A DNA stretch of 58,235 nt from Fen-549 sp964636655. Lineage in GTDB: Bacteria > Actinomycetota > Thermoleophilia > Gaiellales > Gaiellaceae. Shown here in pieces: positions 7,606 through 16,245 of this stretch; the first letter of the stretch is position 1, and every line of letters begins with the position of its first letter. The stretch spans positions 1 to 58,235 of the forward strand of contig CAZWTK010000014.1 in the NCBI GenBank assembly GCA_964636655.1, written 5' to 3'. The notes beneath the pieces are model-generated. The model was not told where the DNA came from. It worked only from the letters and a program-made list of their open reading frames with translations, and made no database searches. A program made the translations under genes and the position numbers.

Positions 7606-8559
7606 TCAGCTCAGACGGGCTCTCAACTCGCGCACTGCGCCGAGTGGATCGAGCCGCTTCTCGGCGACGGCTTCGATCAGATCATCGAGCTCGGGGCCGG
7701 CGGCGCCGGCCCGCTCAAGCTCGCGGCGCATGCGGCTGGCGGCAAGGTCGAGCAACTCGCGGCGAAGATTTTCCCGGCGCCTGCGCTCGAGCCCGCCGCT
7801 TTCCTCCAGCCCAGCGCGGTGCCGCTCGATCGTCTGCCAGAGCAGATCGACACCGGTCCCGTCGTCGGCCCGGGTGCTCACGATCGGCGGTCCGGCCTCG
7901 GCGCCCAGCGAGAGCGCCTGTCTGAGCTCGGCGAGAGTCGTGGCGGCATTCGCGTGGTCGCTCTTGTTGAGTACGACCACGTCTGGAATCTCCATCACCC
8001 CGGCCTTGAGCGCCTGCACCGAGTCGCCCGAGCCGGGCATCAACACGAGCACGACCGTGTCGGCGATGCCCGCCACTGCGACCTCGCTCTGCCCCACTCC
8101 CGCCGTCTCGACGAAGAGCAAGTCGCGCCCGCCCGCATCGAGCACCAGCAGGGCTTCGAGCGTCGCCTCGGCCAGGCCACCCGAGTGTCCGCGCGTGCCC
8201 ATCGAACGGATGAAGACCTCGGGATCCAGGAAGTGCTCGCTGAGACGAATCCGGTCGCCCAGGAGCGCGCCCTTGCTGAACGGGCTGGAGGGATCGACCG
8301 TAACCACGCCGACGCTTCGGCCGAGCTCGCGTACGTGCCTGACGAGCGCCCCGATAAGGGTCGACTTTCCGACTCCCGGCGGCCCGGTGACACCGGTCGT
8401 GTATGCGCCACCGCTCGAGGGATGGAGGTCGCGCACCAGCTGCTCGGCCTCGTCTCCACCGCGTTCGACCACGCTCAGCGCGCGCGCAAGCGCAAGCTTG
8501 TCGCCCGCCCGCACGCCGTCCGCAAGCTCCGATGTTGTCCATGATCGCCGTCCGGCCAC
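7606..8559 (-). CDS. meaB: MeaB/ArgK-family GTPase (methylmalonyl-CoA mutase chaperone)
   Basis: The 317-aa cytosolic G3E-type P-loop protein has Walker A GPPGVGKST (59-67), the switch region with FVETAGVGQSE, and the guanine-specificity motif NKSD near residue 198. The C-terminal helical arm (about 255-317) matches the dimerisation segment of MeaB. MeaB gates cobalamin loading and protects methylmalonyl-CoA mutase. No mutase gene lies in the window, so the partner must be elsewhere. GTG is the start. The gene follows the dipeptide transporter on the same strand after 32 bp and may be read through from it. Confidence 0.92.
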   Translation of the reverse strand: MAGRRSWTTSELADGVRAGDKLALARALSVVERGGDEAEQLVRDLHPSSGGAYTTGVTGPPGVGKSTLIGALVRHVRELGRSVGVVTVDPSSPFSKGALLGDRIRLSEHFLDPEVFIRSMGTRGHSGGLAEATLEALLVLDAGGRDLLFVETAGVGQSEVAVAGIADTVVLVLMPGSGDSVQALKAGVMEIPDVVVLNKSDHANAATTLAELRQALSLGAEAGPPIVSTRADDGTGVDLLWQTIERHRAGLEESGGLERRRRENLRRELLDLAASRMRRELERAGAAGPELDDLIEAVAEKRLDPLGAVRELRARLS

Positions 8560-8591
8560 TAGAACTGACTCTAGCGGCCCGAGCGCTCAGG

Positions 8592-9674
8592 CTAGCTCTC
8601 GGGCGGACGCAGGATCGCGCGCTCGATCTCTTCCTCGCTGAGCGGGAAGTGACAGGCCGCAAGTTGCTCGGAAGATCCCTTCGGCTCGAGCGGCGGCTCG
8701 ACCTCGCTGCAGATCTGCTGCGCCTTGGGGCAACGGGTGTGGAAGCGACAGCCGCTCGGCGGCTCGACCGGACTGGGCGGATCGCCGTGAAGAATGATGC
8801 GGCGGCTGCGCGCCTCCTCGGCCTCGGCTGTCGCAACCGGCACCGCCGAGAGTAGGGCTCCCGAATAGGGATGCTTGGGATGGGAGCAGAGCGTCTCGGG
8901 CGGCGCCAGCTCGACGATCTTGCCCAGGTACATGACGGCGATCCGGTCGGAGACGTGACGCACTACCGATAGATCGTGGGCGATGAACAGAAGCGTCAAG
9001 CCCATCTCGTCGCGTAGGTCCTCGAGCAGGTTCAGCACCTGAGCCTGGATCGAGACGTCCAGCGCCGATACGGGCTCGTCGGCCAGGATCAGCTGGGGCT
9101 TGGTAACGATCGCCCGCGCTACACCTATCCGCTGCCTTTGTCCGCCCGAGAACTCGTACGGGTAGCGGTTGTAGTGCTCGGGGTTGAGGCCAACCATCTC
9201 CATGACCTCGCGCACGTGACTTCGCCGCTCTGCCTTGGAGCCGAGCTTGTGAATCCTCAGCGGCTCGCCGATGATCGCACCTACCGGACGGCGCGGATTG
9301 AGCGCCGAGTACGGATCCTGGAGGATGATCTGCATGTCTCGCCTCAGCGGGCGCAATTGCCGCCGCGACCAGCGGGTTATGTCCTTTCCGTCGAAGACGA
9401 TCTGCCCACCCGTGGGCTCGATCAGCCGCGTGACCAGCCGCGCGAGAGTGGACTTTCCGCAACCGGTCTCGCCCACCAAGCCAAGCGTCTCGCCCTTCTT
9501 CACCTCCAGCGAGACATCGTCCACCGCGTGCACCTGCCCAAGCTGGTGACTGATCAGAACGCCGCGCGTGAGCGCGAAATGCTTGGTCAGGCCGCGTACG
9601 ACGATCAGGTCGTTGGAGCCGCCAGGCTCACTGAGACCGGGATTGGCAACGGTTGTGTACGAGTTATCGCTCAT
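8592..9674 (-). CDS. dppF: Dipeptide/oligopeptide ABC transporter ATP-binding protein (DppF/OppF type)
   Basis: The 360-aa ATPase has Walker A GETGCGKST, signature FSGGQRQRIGVARA, Walker B LILADEPVSALD and the H-loop FIAHDLSVV. It carries the C-terminal extension of oligopeptide ATPases (HPKHPYSGALLSAVP) and a Cys group (CRFHTRCPKAQQIC ... CHFP) like that proposed to bind an Fe-S cluster in this family. It pairs with the ATPase gene just upstream, whose stop lies 4 bp before this ATG, and energises peptide import at the inner face of the membrane. Confidence 0.93.
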   Translation of the reverse strand: MSDNSYTTVANPGLSEPGGSNDLIVVRGLTKHFALTRGVLISHQLGQVHAVDDVSLEVKKGETLGLVGETGCGKSTLARLVTRLIEPTGGQIVFDGKDITRWSRRQLRPLRRDMQIILQDPYSALNPRRPVGAIIGEPLRIHKLGSKAERRSHVREVMEMVGLNPEHYNRYPYEFSGGQRQRIGVARAIVTKPQLILADEPVSALDVSIQAQVLNLLEDLRDEMGLTLLFIAHDLSVVRHVSDRIAVMYLGKIVELAPPETLCSHPKHPYSGALLSAVPVATAEAEEARSRRIILHGDPPSPVEPPSGCRFHTRCPKAQQICSEVEPPLEPKGSSEQLAACHFPLSEEEIERAILRPPES

Positions 9675-9678
9675 CGAT

Positions 9679-10692
9679 TCAGGAACTGCGCCGAGTTGTT
9701 AGTTCGCGACCGATTCGCCGCCTCTCCTCCGCCTGAAGGTGACAGGCGACCAGATGCCCGGGCTCGGATTGCTCGAGGCGCGGCTCGGCCTTCAGGCAGA
9801 CATCCATCACATAGGGACAACGTGGATGGAAGGGGCAGCCGGAGGGTAGACGGATGAGGCTCGGCGGCAACCCGGCGATCGAATCGAGTCGGCCCGGCCG
9901 CGGCGCATCCAAACGCGGAATCGAGCGCATCAGCCCCCACGTATAGGGAAGCTCGGGGGCGGTAAACAGCTTCTGGCGGGAAGTGCGCTCCATAACGCGC
10001 CCGGCATACATCACCGCCACCTCGTCGGCGATCTCGGCGATCACCCCAAGGTCGTGGGTGATCATCACGATCGCGGTTTGGTACTCGTCCTTCAAGCGGC
10101 GGATCAGGTCGAGGATCTGAGCCTGCACGGTCACGTCGAGCGCAGTCGTGGGCTCGTCGGCGATCAGTACGTCCGGCTTGAGCGTAAGTGCCATCGCGAT
10201 CATCGCCCGCTGCCGCATGCCGCCGGAGAGCTCGTGTGGATAGCTGTCGACGCGCTTCTCGGGACTCGGGATGCCGACCTCGCGCAGGGCCTCGATCGTG
10301 CGCTCGCGGGCGACCTTCTTGGAGACATCTTCGTGATTCCGAATCGCCTCGACTATCTGCCAGCCGATCCTGAACAGAGGGTGAAGCGAGGAGAGCGGAT
10401 CTTGGAAGATCATCGCGATCCGCTTGCCGCGCACGCTCAGCATCTGATTGTCTGGCAACTTCACCAGGTCGGTGCCGTCGAACATGATCTGGCCCGAGAT
10501 CGTGGCGTTCGGAAACCGCGTCAAGCCCATCACGGTCAGTGCTGTGACGCTCTTGCCCGAACCCGACTCACCCACGACCCCGAGCGTGCGCCCGCGGTCA
10601 ACCGAAAGTTCGGCGCCTTCGACGGCGCGGACGACTCCGTCGCGGGTGCGGAAGTGCACGTGCAGGTCGTGGATCTCGAGGAGGGAGTTCAT
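9679..10692 (-). CDS. dppD: Dipeptide/oligopeptide ABC transporter ATP-binding protein (DppD/OppD type)
   Basis: The 337-aa ATPase has Walker A GESGSGKS, signature LSGGMRQRAMIAMAL, Walker B VLIADEPTTALD and the H-loop MITHDLGV. The C-terminal oligopeptide extension (LPYTWGLMRSIPRLD) and a Cys cluster (CPFHPRCPYVMDVC ... ACHL) are present. It should form a heterodimer with the next gene's product. It begins with ATG at the 10692 end, 13 bp after the permease stop, within the same minus-strand operon. Confidence 0.93.
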   Translation of the reverse strand: MNSLLEIHDLHVHFRTRDGVVRAVEGAELSVDRGRTLGVVGESGSGKSVTALTVMGLTRFPNATISGQIMFDGTDLVKLPDNQMLSVRGKRIAMIFQDPLSSLHPLFRIGWQIVEAIRNHEDVSKKVARERTIEALREVGIPSPEKRVDSYPHELSGGMRQRAMIAMALTLKPDVLIADEPTTALDVTVQAQILDLIRRLKDEYQTAIVMITHDLGVIAEIADEVAVMYAGRVMERTSRQKLFTAPELPYTWGLMRSIPRLDAPRPGRLDSIAGLPPSLIRLPSGCPFHPRCPYVMDVCLKAEPRLEQSEPGHLVACHLQAEERRRIGRELTTRRSS

Positions 10693-10705
10693 CGGGGTGG
10701 GCTCA

Positions 10706-11665
10706 CTAGTAGCGAACGCGCGGGTCGAGGAAGGCGTACAGGATGTCTACGATCAGGTTGGCGCTGATGATGAAGAAGGCGCCAAAGAGCACCGTGCCCT
10801 GGATCGAGGGTAGGTCGGAGTCGATGATCGACTGGTATGCGAAGCGTCCGACGCCCGGGATGTTGAAAACCGTCTCGGTGAGAACGGCGCCGCCGAAGAG
10901 CGCGCCCAGGTCGAGCCCGGCCATCGTCACGACCGGCGTCAGCGCCGCGCGCAGGCCATGGCGAAAGACGACTCGCCGCTCGGAGAGTCCCTTGGCCCTG
11001 GCGGTGCGGATGTAGTCCTCGCTCATGACCTCGATCAGGTTGCCGCGAACCATGCGCGCATAGAAGGCGGCGAAAGCGGCCGCCAGCACGCACCAGGGCA
11101 AGACCAGCGAAGAGAACCACTCTCCCGGATTCTGCGAGAAGGGGACATAGCTACCAGAGCCTCCAAAAAGCTTGAACAGCCCGATGTCCTTGGAGAAGAG
11201 GAAGAGCGCGATCAGGCCCAGCCAGTAGACCGGGGCCGAGATCGCGGCCAGCGAGACGCCCATGGTGAACCGATCCAGCAGCGAGCGGCGCTTGATCGCC
11301 GAGATCACCCCCACCGGTATGCCGATCAGGATCCAGAGGAAGAAGGCGCCGATCGCCACCGAGAAAGTCACCGGCAGACGGCTGAAGATCTCGTCCTTGA
11401 CCGAGATTTCGTTGTGGTAGGAGTAGCCGAGATCGAAATTCACGACGAGGTGCTTCATGTACAGCACGTACTGCTCGTAGATCGGCCTATCGAGGCCCAG
11501 GCTGCGTCTGATGTCGGCGATTCGCGCCGGCGTTGCCCCCTTGCCGGCCCTCAACTGCGCCGGGTCGGCCGAGGGGAGCACGTAGAAGATCACGAAGGTG
11601 AGCGCGCTGACGATCAGGAGCATCAAGATGCCCCAGAGCACGCGCCGTATGACGTAACGAAGCAT
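10706..11665 (-). CDS. dppB: Dipeptide/oligopeptide ABC transporter permease (DppB type)
   Basis: From ATG 11665 the protein is 319 aa and opens with MLRYVIRRVLWGILMLLIVS, a typical DppB start. It has about six membrane spans, and the EAA loop motif (EDYIRTARAKGLSERRVVFRHGLR) contacts the ATPases. A TTG at 11785 behind AGGAG would extend the frame by 40 residues, but that extension reads straight through a 17-bp perfect hairpin and is unlike the family, so I prefer ATG 11665. Family length is 305-340 aa. Confidence 0.9.
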   Translation of the reverse strand: MLRYVIRRVLWGILMLLIVSALTFVIFYVLPSADPAQLRAGKGATPARIADIRRSLGLDRPIYEQYVLYMKHLVVNFDLGYSYHNEISVKDEIFSRLPVTFSVAIGAFFLWILIGIPVGVISAIKRRSLLDRFTMGVSLAAISAPVYWLGLIALFLFSKDIGLFKLFGGSGSYVPFSQNPGEWFSSLVLPWCVLAAAFAAFYARMVRGNLIEVMSEDYIRTARAKGLSERRVVFRHGLRAALTPVVTMAGLDLGALFGGAVLTETVFNIPGVGRFAYQSIIDSDLPSIQGTVLFGAFFIISANLIVDILYAFLDPRVRY

Positions 11666-11721
11666 CGATGAGGATGCCAAGCGTCCGAGGAAAAACAAGG
11701 GCGCCGCGAACAGGCGCAAGG

Positions 11722-11756
11722 AACCGCCCCCCGACCCATTGGGTCGGGGGGCGGTT
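11722..11756. other. Strong intercistronic hairpin between binding protein and permease
   Basis: AACCGCCCCCCGACCCA (11722-11738) is followed after one base by its exact reverse complement (11740-11756), a 17-bp G/C-rich stem whose last pairs must open to form a loop. It lies between the stop of the binding-protein gene and the start of dppB on the same transcript. No T-run follows on the minus strand, so it is more likely an mRNA-stabilising or attenuating hairpin than a classic terminator. Such hairpins often raise binding-protein yield over the membrane subunits. Confidence 0.7.
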
Positions 11757-11791
11757 TCCACTACTTCGGTCTTGCTCGAGTCCAACGTCTC

Positions 11792-13609
11792 CTACTTACC
11801 GGCTTTGACCGACATGAAGGCGACGTCCGGAGCCCCGCCGTTCCAGGCCTGGACGGCCGGGATGACCCTGGACGAGAAGAGCGAGGGGAACTTCTCCCAG
11901 ATCCACGGCACGGCCGCGGCCGTCTCCGTGATCATCTGGTCGATCTTCCCCCAGGCCTCGTACCGATCCTTGGCGTTCATCATCTTCGCGGCGGCATCCA
12001 TTGCCGCGTTGATCTTCGGATCGTTCAGCTGCGGCCAGTTCGAGTTGTTCACCGGGATGATGTTCTTCCCGTTGAAGGTCGCGTCGAGCAGAGCCTGCGG
12101 CTCCTGGAAGTCGGCCAGCCAGCCTACGTTCGGACAGATCTGCGGCTCCTTGGCCACAACGTTGCAGTAGACCGTGTACATCGTCGGATGAGTGACCGAG
12201 ACGACCTTCACGTTCATGCCGATCTTGGCCAGCGAGTTGGCGACGACCTTGGCCGTGTTGGAGCCAGGAGGCGTGTTGTCGGCCACCATCACGACCTGCG
12301 GATTGTTGTCGTACATGCCGTCGGCATAACCGGCCAGCTTCATCTCCTTCTTGGCCGCGTCGACGTCACCCATGAAGTTTTCGCTCGGGAACGGGTTGTA
12401 GTCAAAGCCGCCCGCATCCTCGAACCCCTTGCCGGTGAAGCTCGGGTCGATGAAGTGAGTAGCGATATCGCCGTCGATCGGACCGCCACGCGTCTTGCGC
12501 ATCGAGCTGCGGTCGAGTACGTAGGCGACCGCCCGACGCACATGCACGTTGTCGAACGGTGCCTTCTGCGTATTGAGCGGAACGTAGCGTCCCCCACTCG
12601 TGGGAGTGAAGAAGAGCTGCTTGTTGAGGTTCGAGTCGGTGCTGATTCGCTTCAGCTCGGTCGCCGGTGGCGGCGAGTCACCGTTCACGTCACCGCTGTT
12701 GCCGAGGATCTTCTTGGTCATCACGCTCGGATCCTGGAAGCCCTCCGAGAAGACGATCTTGTCGGCATATGCGGGCCGGTAGTCCGTCTTGGCGACCCAG
12801 TTCGGGTTGCGTACGAGCTCGATTTTCCGGCCCGGTATATATCCGACGCCGTTCACCTTGCCGGACGCGTCGTTCCTGATCATGTACGGGCCGGACGCGA
12901 TCTGATTGAAACCGTAATCAGACAGCTTCTTGTTGTCGAACTTCCTTGCGTACTCCTCCGGTACCGGTGCTGTCAGAGGCAGCGACAATGCGCCAGTGAA
13001 GACGCCCGACGGCTCTGTCAGTTTGAACACGATCGTGTACTTGTCCGGCGTCTGGATGCCCGAGATCGGCTGAGGAGTCGCCGGGGCCTTGCTCGGCGCA
13101 CCCTGGATGATCGCGAAGTAAGCACCCGTGTAGCCGTTGGGAACGCTTTGAGCAAACCCTCGCTCAATCGCGTACTTGACGTCGGCCGAGGTCACCTCAC
13201 GATTGACCGGTGGAGCGAATCGCACTCCCTTCCTCAGCTTCACGGTGAACGTTTTACCGCCATCTGAGATAACCGGGTCACTCTCAGCGAGATCGGGGAC
13301 GACCTTGTTGCTACCGGCCTCGTAGCCGTACAGCGGTCTGTTGACCGGGTACAGCACCTCAAAGGAGAACTGGTAGTAGGCCAGGCCCGGGTCGATGTAG
13401 TCGACGTCGCTGGCGGAGAGAACGGTGATCGTCCCGCCCTTCTGGCCGCCGGCTCCGTCAACGCCAATGCCGCTTTGGGTTTTGTTGCCACTCGTTGACT
13501 TGCTACCGCAGCCCACGAGGGCAAAGGCCAAGGCGGCGAACAGCAGCACCCACACGAGGCGGGAGGAACCAGTGCCAAGGTAACGGCGCTGGTCAGTGAG
13601 ACCGTTCAT
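11792..13609 (-). CDS. dppA: Dipeptide/oligopeptide ABC transporter substrate-binding lipoprotein (family 5)
   Basis: The 605-aa protein begins with a lipoprotein signal peptide (hydrophobic 19-32, lipobox LVGC with Cys34) followed by a Ser/Gly/Lys linker. The rest is a family 5 solute-binding protein: LSASDVDYIDPGLAYYQFS, GGKTFTVKLRKGVRFAPPVNRE, HVRRAVAYVLDRSSM and the C-terminal WGKIDQMITETAAAVPWIW. It captures peptides or similar solutes outside the membrane for the DppBCDF parts encoded around it. Length is slightly above the usual 500-560 aa. The dppC stop lies 47 bp upstream. Confidence 0.93.
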   Translation of the reverse strand: MNGLTDQRRYLGTGSSRLVWVLLFAALAFALVGCGSKSTSGNKTQSGIGVDGAGGQKGGTITVLSASDVDYIDPGLAYYQFSFEVLYPVNRPLYGYEAGSNKVVPDLAESDPVISDGGKTFTVKLRKGVRFAPPVNREVTSADVKYAIERGFAQSVPNGYTGAYFAIIQGAPSKAPATPQPISGIQTPDKYTIVFKLTEPSGVFTGALSLPLTAPVPEEYARKFDNKKLSDYGFNQIASGPYMIRNDASGKVNGVGYIPGRKIELVRNPNWVAKTDYRPAYADKIVFSEGFQDPSVMTKKILGNSGDVNGDSPPPATELKRISTDSNLNKQLFFTPTSGGRYVPLNTQKAPFDNVHVRRAVAYVLDRSSMRKTRGGPIDGDIATHFIDPSFTGKGFEDAGGFDYNPFPSENFMGDVDAAKKEMKLAGYADGMYDNNPQVVMVADNTPPGSNTAKVVANSLAKIGMNVKVVSVTHPTMYTVYCNVVAKEPQICPNVGWLADFQEPQALLDATFNGKNIIPVNNSNWPQLNDPKINAAMDAAAKMMNAKDRYEAWGKIDQMITETAAAVPWIWEKFPSLFSSRVIPAVQAWNGGAPDVAFMSVKAGK

Positions 13610-13656
13610 GCGATTCCTCCTTCAGGATTTCGTTTGTTGGTTTGAGCGTGTTCATC

Positions 13657-14643
13657 TCAGTCCACGATCCTCGGATCGAGCGCGTCGCGAATGCCGTCGC
13701 CGAGGAGGTTGAAAGCCAGCACCGTGAGTAGCAGCGCGGCGCCGGGGAAAGCGAAGTACCACCAGGCTGTGTCGAAAATGTTCGTCGCGTCGGCGATCAT
13801 CTGGCCCCAGCTCGACTGGGTCGCCGGAATTCCCACTCCGAGGTACGAGAGCGCGGCCTCGAGCAGGATGTTGGTCGGGATGACAAGCGTCGCGTAGACG
13901 ATGATCGGAGCGACCAGGTTGGGCAAGATCTCACGGAAGAGAATCGCCATGTCGCCGGCGCCGCTGGCCCGCGCGGCCTCGACGAACTCTTTCTCGCGTA
14001 GCGAGAGCACCTGCCCGCGAATGATGCGGCCGATGTAGGTCCAGTTGATGATCGCGATCACCGCGATCACGGTCGGCGCACCCGGCTTTATCAGCCCGCC
14101 CAGGCAACCCTTTCCGATCGAGCAGGCCGAAGCGATACCAAGCGCGAGCAGAAGCACCGGAAAGGCGAGCATAACGTCGATGAAACGCGAGATCAGCGTG
14201 TCCACCCAGCCGCGGTAGAAACCGGCGATCATGCCCGCGATCACTCCGACGAAAACGGCAATCACGGTGGCGATGAGCGCCACCTCGAGAGAGACGCGGG
14301 CGCCGTAGAGGACGCGCGAGAACACGTCCTCGCCGACGCTGTCGGCGCCGAACAAGAAGAGAGGATGCAGAGACGGGCCCTTCGGAATACCGAAGACGTC
14401 AGTCTGGTTGGGGTATTGAGCGTTCGGTGGATGCGCGAGGCCGACCTTCACGAATAGCGGCGCACAGATCGCCATCAAGATGATGAAGACGATGAAGCCC
14501 GACGAGATCAGGGCGACCTTGTCCTCGCGGAAGCGCACCCAGAAGAGCTGCCACGGCCCGCGCCCGACGATCTCCTCCATGTCGAGGGCGCTGGTCTCTT
14601 CGACCAGGTCGTCGCTGCGCCCGATCAGGTCAGGAGTCGACAC
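13657..14643 (-). CDS. dppC: Dipeptide/oligopeptide ABC transporter permease (DppC type)
   Basis: The 328-aa protein has the N-terminal OppC region (WVRFREDKVALISSGFIVF), about six membrane segments and the EAA motif (EKEFVEAARASGAGDMAILFRE). It starts with GTG 14643 behind GGAGGAG. It is the first gene of the minus-strand operon and is followed by the binding protein, DppB, DppD and DppF. The gene order is therefore C-A-B-D-F instead of the common A-B-C-D-F. Confidence 0.93.
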   Translation of the reverse strand: MSTPDLIGRSDDLVEETSALDMEEIVGRGPWQLFWVRFREDKVALISSGFIVFIILMAICAPLFVKVGLAHPPNAQYPNQTDVFGIPKGPSLHPLFLFGADSVGEDVFSRVLYGARVSLEVALIATVIAVFVGVIAGMIAGFYRGWVDTLISRFIDVMLAFPVLLLALGIASACSIGKGCLGGLIKPGAPTVIAVIAIINWTYIGRIIRGQVLSLREKEFVEAARASGAGDMAILFREILPNLVAPIIVYATLVIPTNILLEAALSYLGVGIPATQSSWGQMIADATNIFDTAWWYFAFPGAALLLTVLAFNLLGDGIRDALDPRIVD

Positions 14644-14980
14644 GAACGATCTCCTCCGTGGGGGCGCACATCACGTCCAGCCGCCTCGCCGCCCGGCGAT
14701 GCCCTCGGCCCTTGCCGCGGACGCTACAGAGAACATCGGGCTCTTTGCTTTTTGCACGCGATCTTCGAAGCGGTACCGGCTCTCCATCTCTCCACGACCG
14801 CCGGCTAAGCCGTGGATAAGAGGATTCTACTGTCTTGGAGCCGACATCAAGAAACGACGATCGTCGTTTCTCGATCAAAGCGTCTTCGCGGAGCGCCGCG
14901 CCGAGGCCGGCGATGTTGTCCAGCGGTGCCTCTAGTTGGCGATGCTGCGCCCACCGGGCCGTGCGGCCTTCGTGGCGTGA
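14644..14980. other. Intergenic region upstream of the peptide transporter operon
   Basis: This 337-bp region separates hisC from dppC, both on the minus strand. It holds the 22-bp palindrome listed separately and should contain the dpp promoter. I found no convincing gene and no clear -35/-10 pair. A short minus-strand frame running through it looks like chance. Confidence 0.5.
14850..14871. promoter_or_regulatory. 22-bp perfect palindrome (operator or hairpin)
   Basis: The half-site AGAAACGACGA is followed directly by its reverse complement, giving a perfect 22-bp palindrome. It lies about 207 bp upstream of dppC and 110 bp after the hisC stop. With no spacer it makes a poor RNA hairpin loop and a good site for a dimeric regulator. 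On the minus strand a weak T-rich tail (TTTCTTG) follows, so a terminator for hisC is the alternative. Confidence 0.5.
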
Positions 14981-16129
14981 CTAATCGAGACTGTGCCCAC
15001 CAGGCCGCACGACTTGCAGCGCCTGGCGCAGGAGCGCGTGCTCTTCGGCGGTGCCGGCGGTGACGCGAATCGCCGTCGGCGCACCGAAGCCGTGGAGCGG
15101 CCGAATGACTACGCCCTGCTCGAGCAGCTGCTCGAAAAACGGGCGGCTGTCTGTCCCGAGATCGACGTAGAGGAAGTTCGCAACCGCCGGGCCGACGGTC
15201 TCCAGCCCGAACGCCCTGAGAATGCGCCCCAGCTCGGCGATCGCGACGGTGTTGTAGGAGCGCCTGCGCTCGAGCTCGGCCTCGGCGTCGTCGCCGGTGA
15301 GGCTAGCGATCGCTCCCACCTGCGCGGTCGAGCCGACGTCGAAGGCCGGTCGTACCTTGGCGATCGCGGCGCAGATCTCCTTCGAGGCGACCGCGTAACC
15401 GACTCGAAGGCCGGCCAGTCCATAGATCTTGGAGAAGGAGCGAAGTACGGCCACGCGCTTGCCCTGCTTGAAGTACTCCTCGATCGCGTCGGGGTAGTCG
15501 GGCTCCTCGATGTATTCGAGGTAGGCCTGGTCGATCACGGTGAGCACGTGCTCGGGAATGCGCTCGAAGTAGGCGTCGAGCTCGTCGCGGCTGGTCATCG
15601 TCCCGGTCGGGTTGTTGGGGTTGCAGATGTAGACGATCTTCGTCCTCGGCCCGACCTGCGCCAGCATCGCCTCCAGGTCGTAGCGGTGATCGCTTAGCGG
15701 CACCGGCTTGGGAGTGGCGCCGAGCTTGAGCGCACTGAGCATGTAGCTCGCGAAGGAAGGCCAGCCGAAAACGACCTCGTCGCCGGGCTCGAGCAACGCC
15801 AGCGAGAGATGGCCGATCAGACCGTCGGCGCCGGCGCCGTGCGCCACCTCGTCGATATCCACGCCGAGGCGCTCGGCCAGCACCGCACGTAGCCGATAAG
15901 CACCCGAGTCGGGATAGCGGTTGAGCTCGTAGGATTGCGTCGCCAGCACCTGGCGAGCGATCGGGAAGGGCCCAAACGGCCCCTCGTTGGAGGCCAGCTT
16001 TACGACGCGGCCGAGGCCCAGCTCGCGTTCGACCTCCTCGATCGACTTGCCCGCTTCGTAAGGCTCGATCGAATCCAGGGCGGTTCGGACGAGCGGCCTG
16101 GCAGTGCGGGATCGGGAGCCTCTACGCAT
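14981..16129 (-). CDS. hisC: Histidinol-phosphate aminotransferase-like protein
   Basis: The 382-aa class I/II aminotransferase has VVKLASNEGPFGPFP and YPDSGAYRLR near the N-terminus, the cofactor motif YICNPNNPTGT, and the PLP lysine in SFSKIYGLAGLRVGY. The overall pattern fits HisC, which makes L-histidinol phosphate from imidazole-acetol phosphate and glutamate. It is not in a his operon, being flanked by lpdA and the dpp genes on the same strand. A related aromatic or broad-specificity aminotransferase is possible. Confidence 0.87.
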   Translation of the reverse strand: MRRGSRSRTARPLVRTALDSIEPYEAGKSIEEVERELGLGRVVKLASNEGPFGPFPIARQVLATQSYELNRYPDSGAYRLRAVLAERLGVDIDEVAHGAGADGLIGHLSLALLEPGDEVVFGWPSFASYMLSALKLGATPKPVPLSDHRYDLEAMLAQVGPRTKIVYICNPNNPTGTMTSRDELDAYFERIPEHVLTVIDQAYLEYIEEPDYPDAIEEYFKQGKRVAVLRSFSKIYGLAGLRVGYAVASKEICAAIAKVRPAFDVGSTAQVGAIASLTGDDAEAELERRRSYNTVAIAELGRILRAFGLETVGPAVANFLYVDLGTDSRPFFEQLLEQGVVIRPLHGFGAPTAIRVTAGTAEEHALLRQALQVVRPGGHSLD

Positions 16130-16245
16130 TCCCGTACCCTATCGAGTGCGAACGAGTTTTGCCGCTCTAAAAGGCGCGGGGCGGATTCAAGCCGCGGCGT
16201 CACTGCGACTCGGCGCCCCGTCATCTCCGGTCGGCTTCCGTCGAG

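Noticed and set aside
11666..11785. N-terminal extension of DppB from TTG 11785
   Set aside because: The extension is encoded largely by a perfect hairpin, is not family-like, and the normal DppB start is the ATG at 11665. The AGGAG before the TTG keeps a small doubt.
16165..16225. Terminator between lpdA and hisC
   Set aside because: A GGGGCG/CGCCCC pairing with TTTT exists on the minus strand, but the loop of about 30 nt makes it weak.
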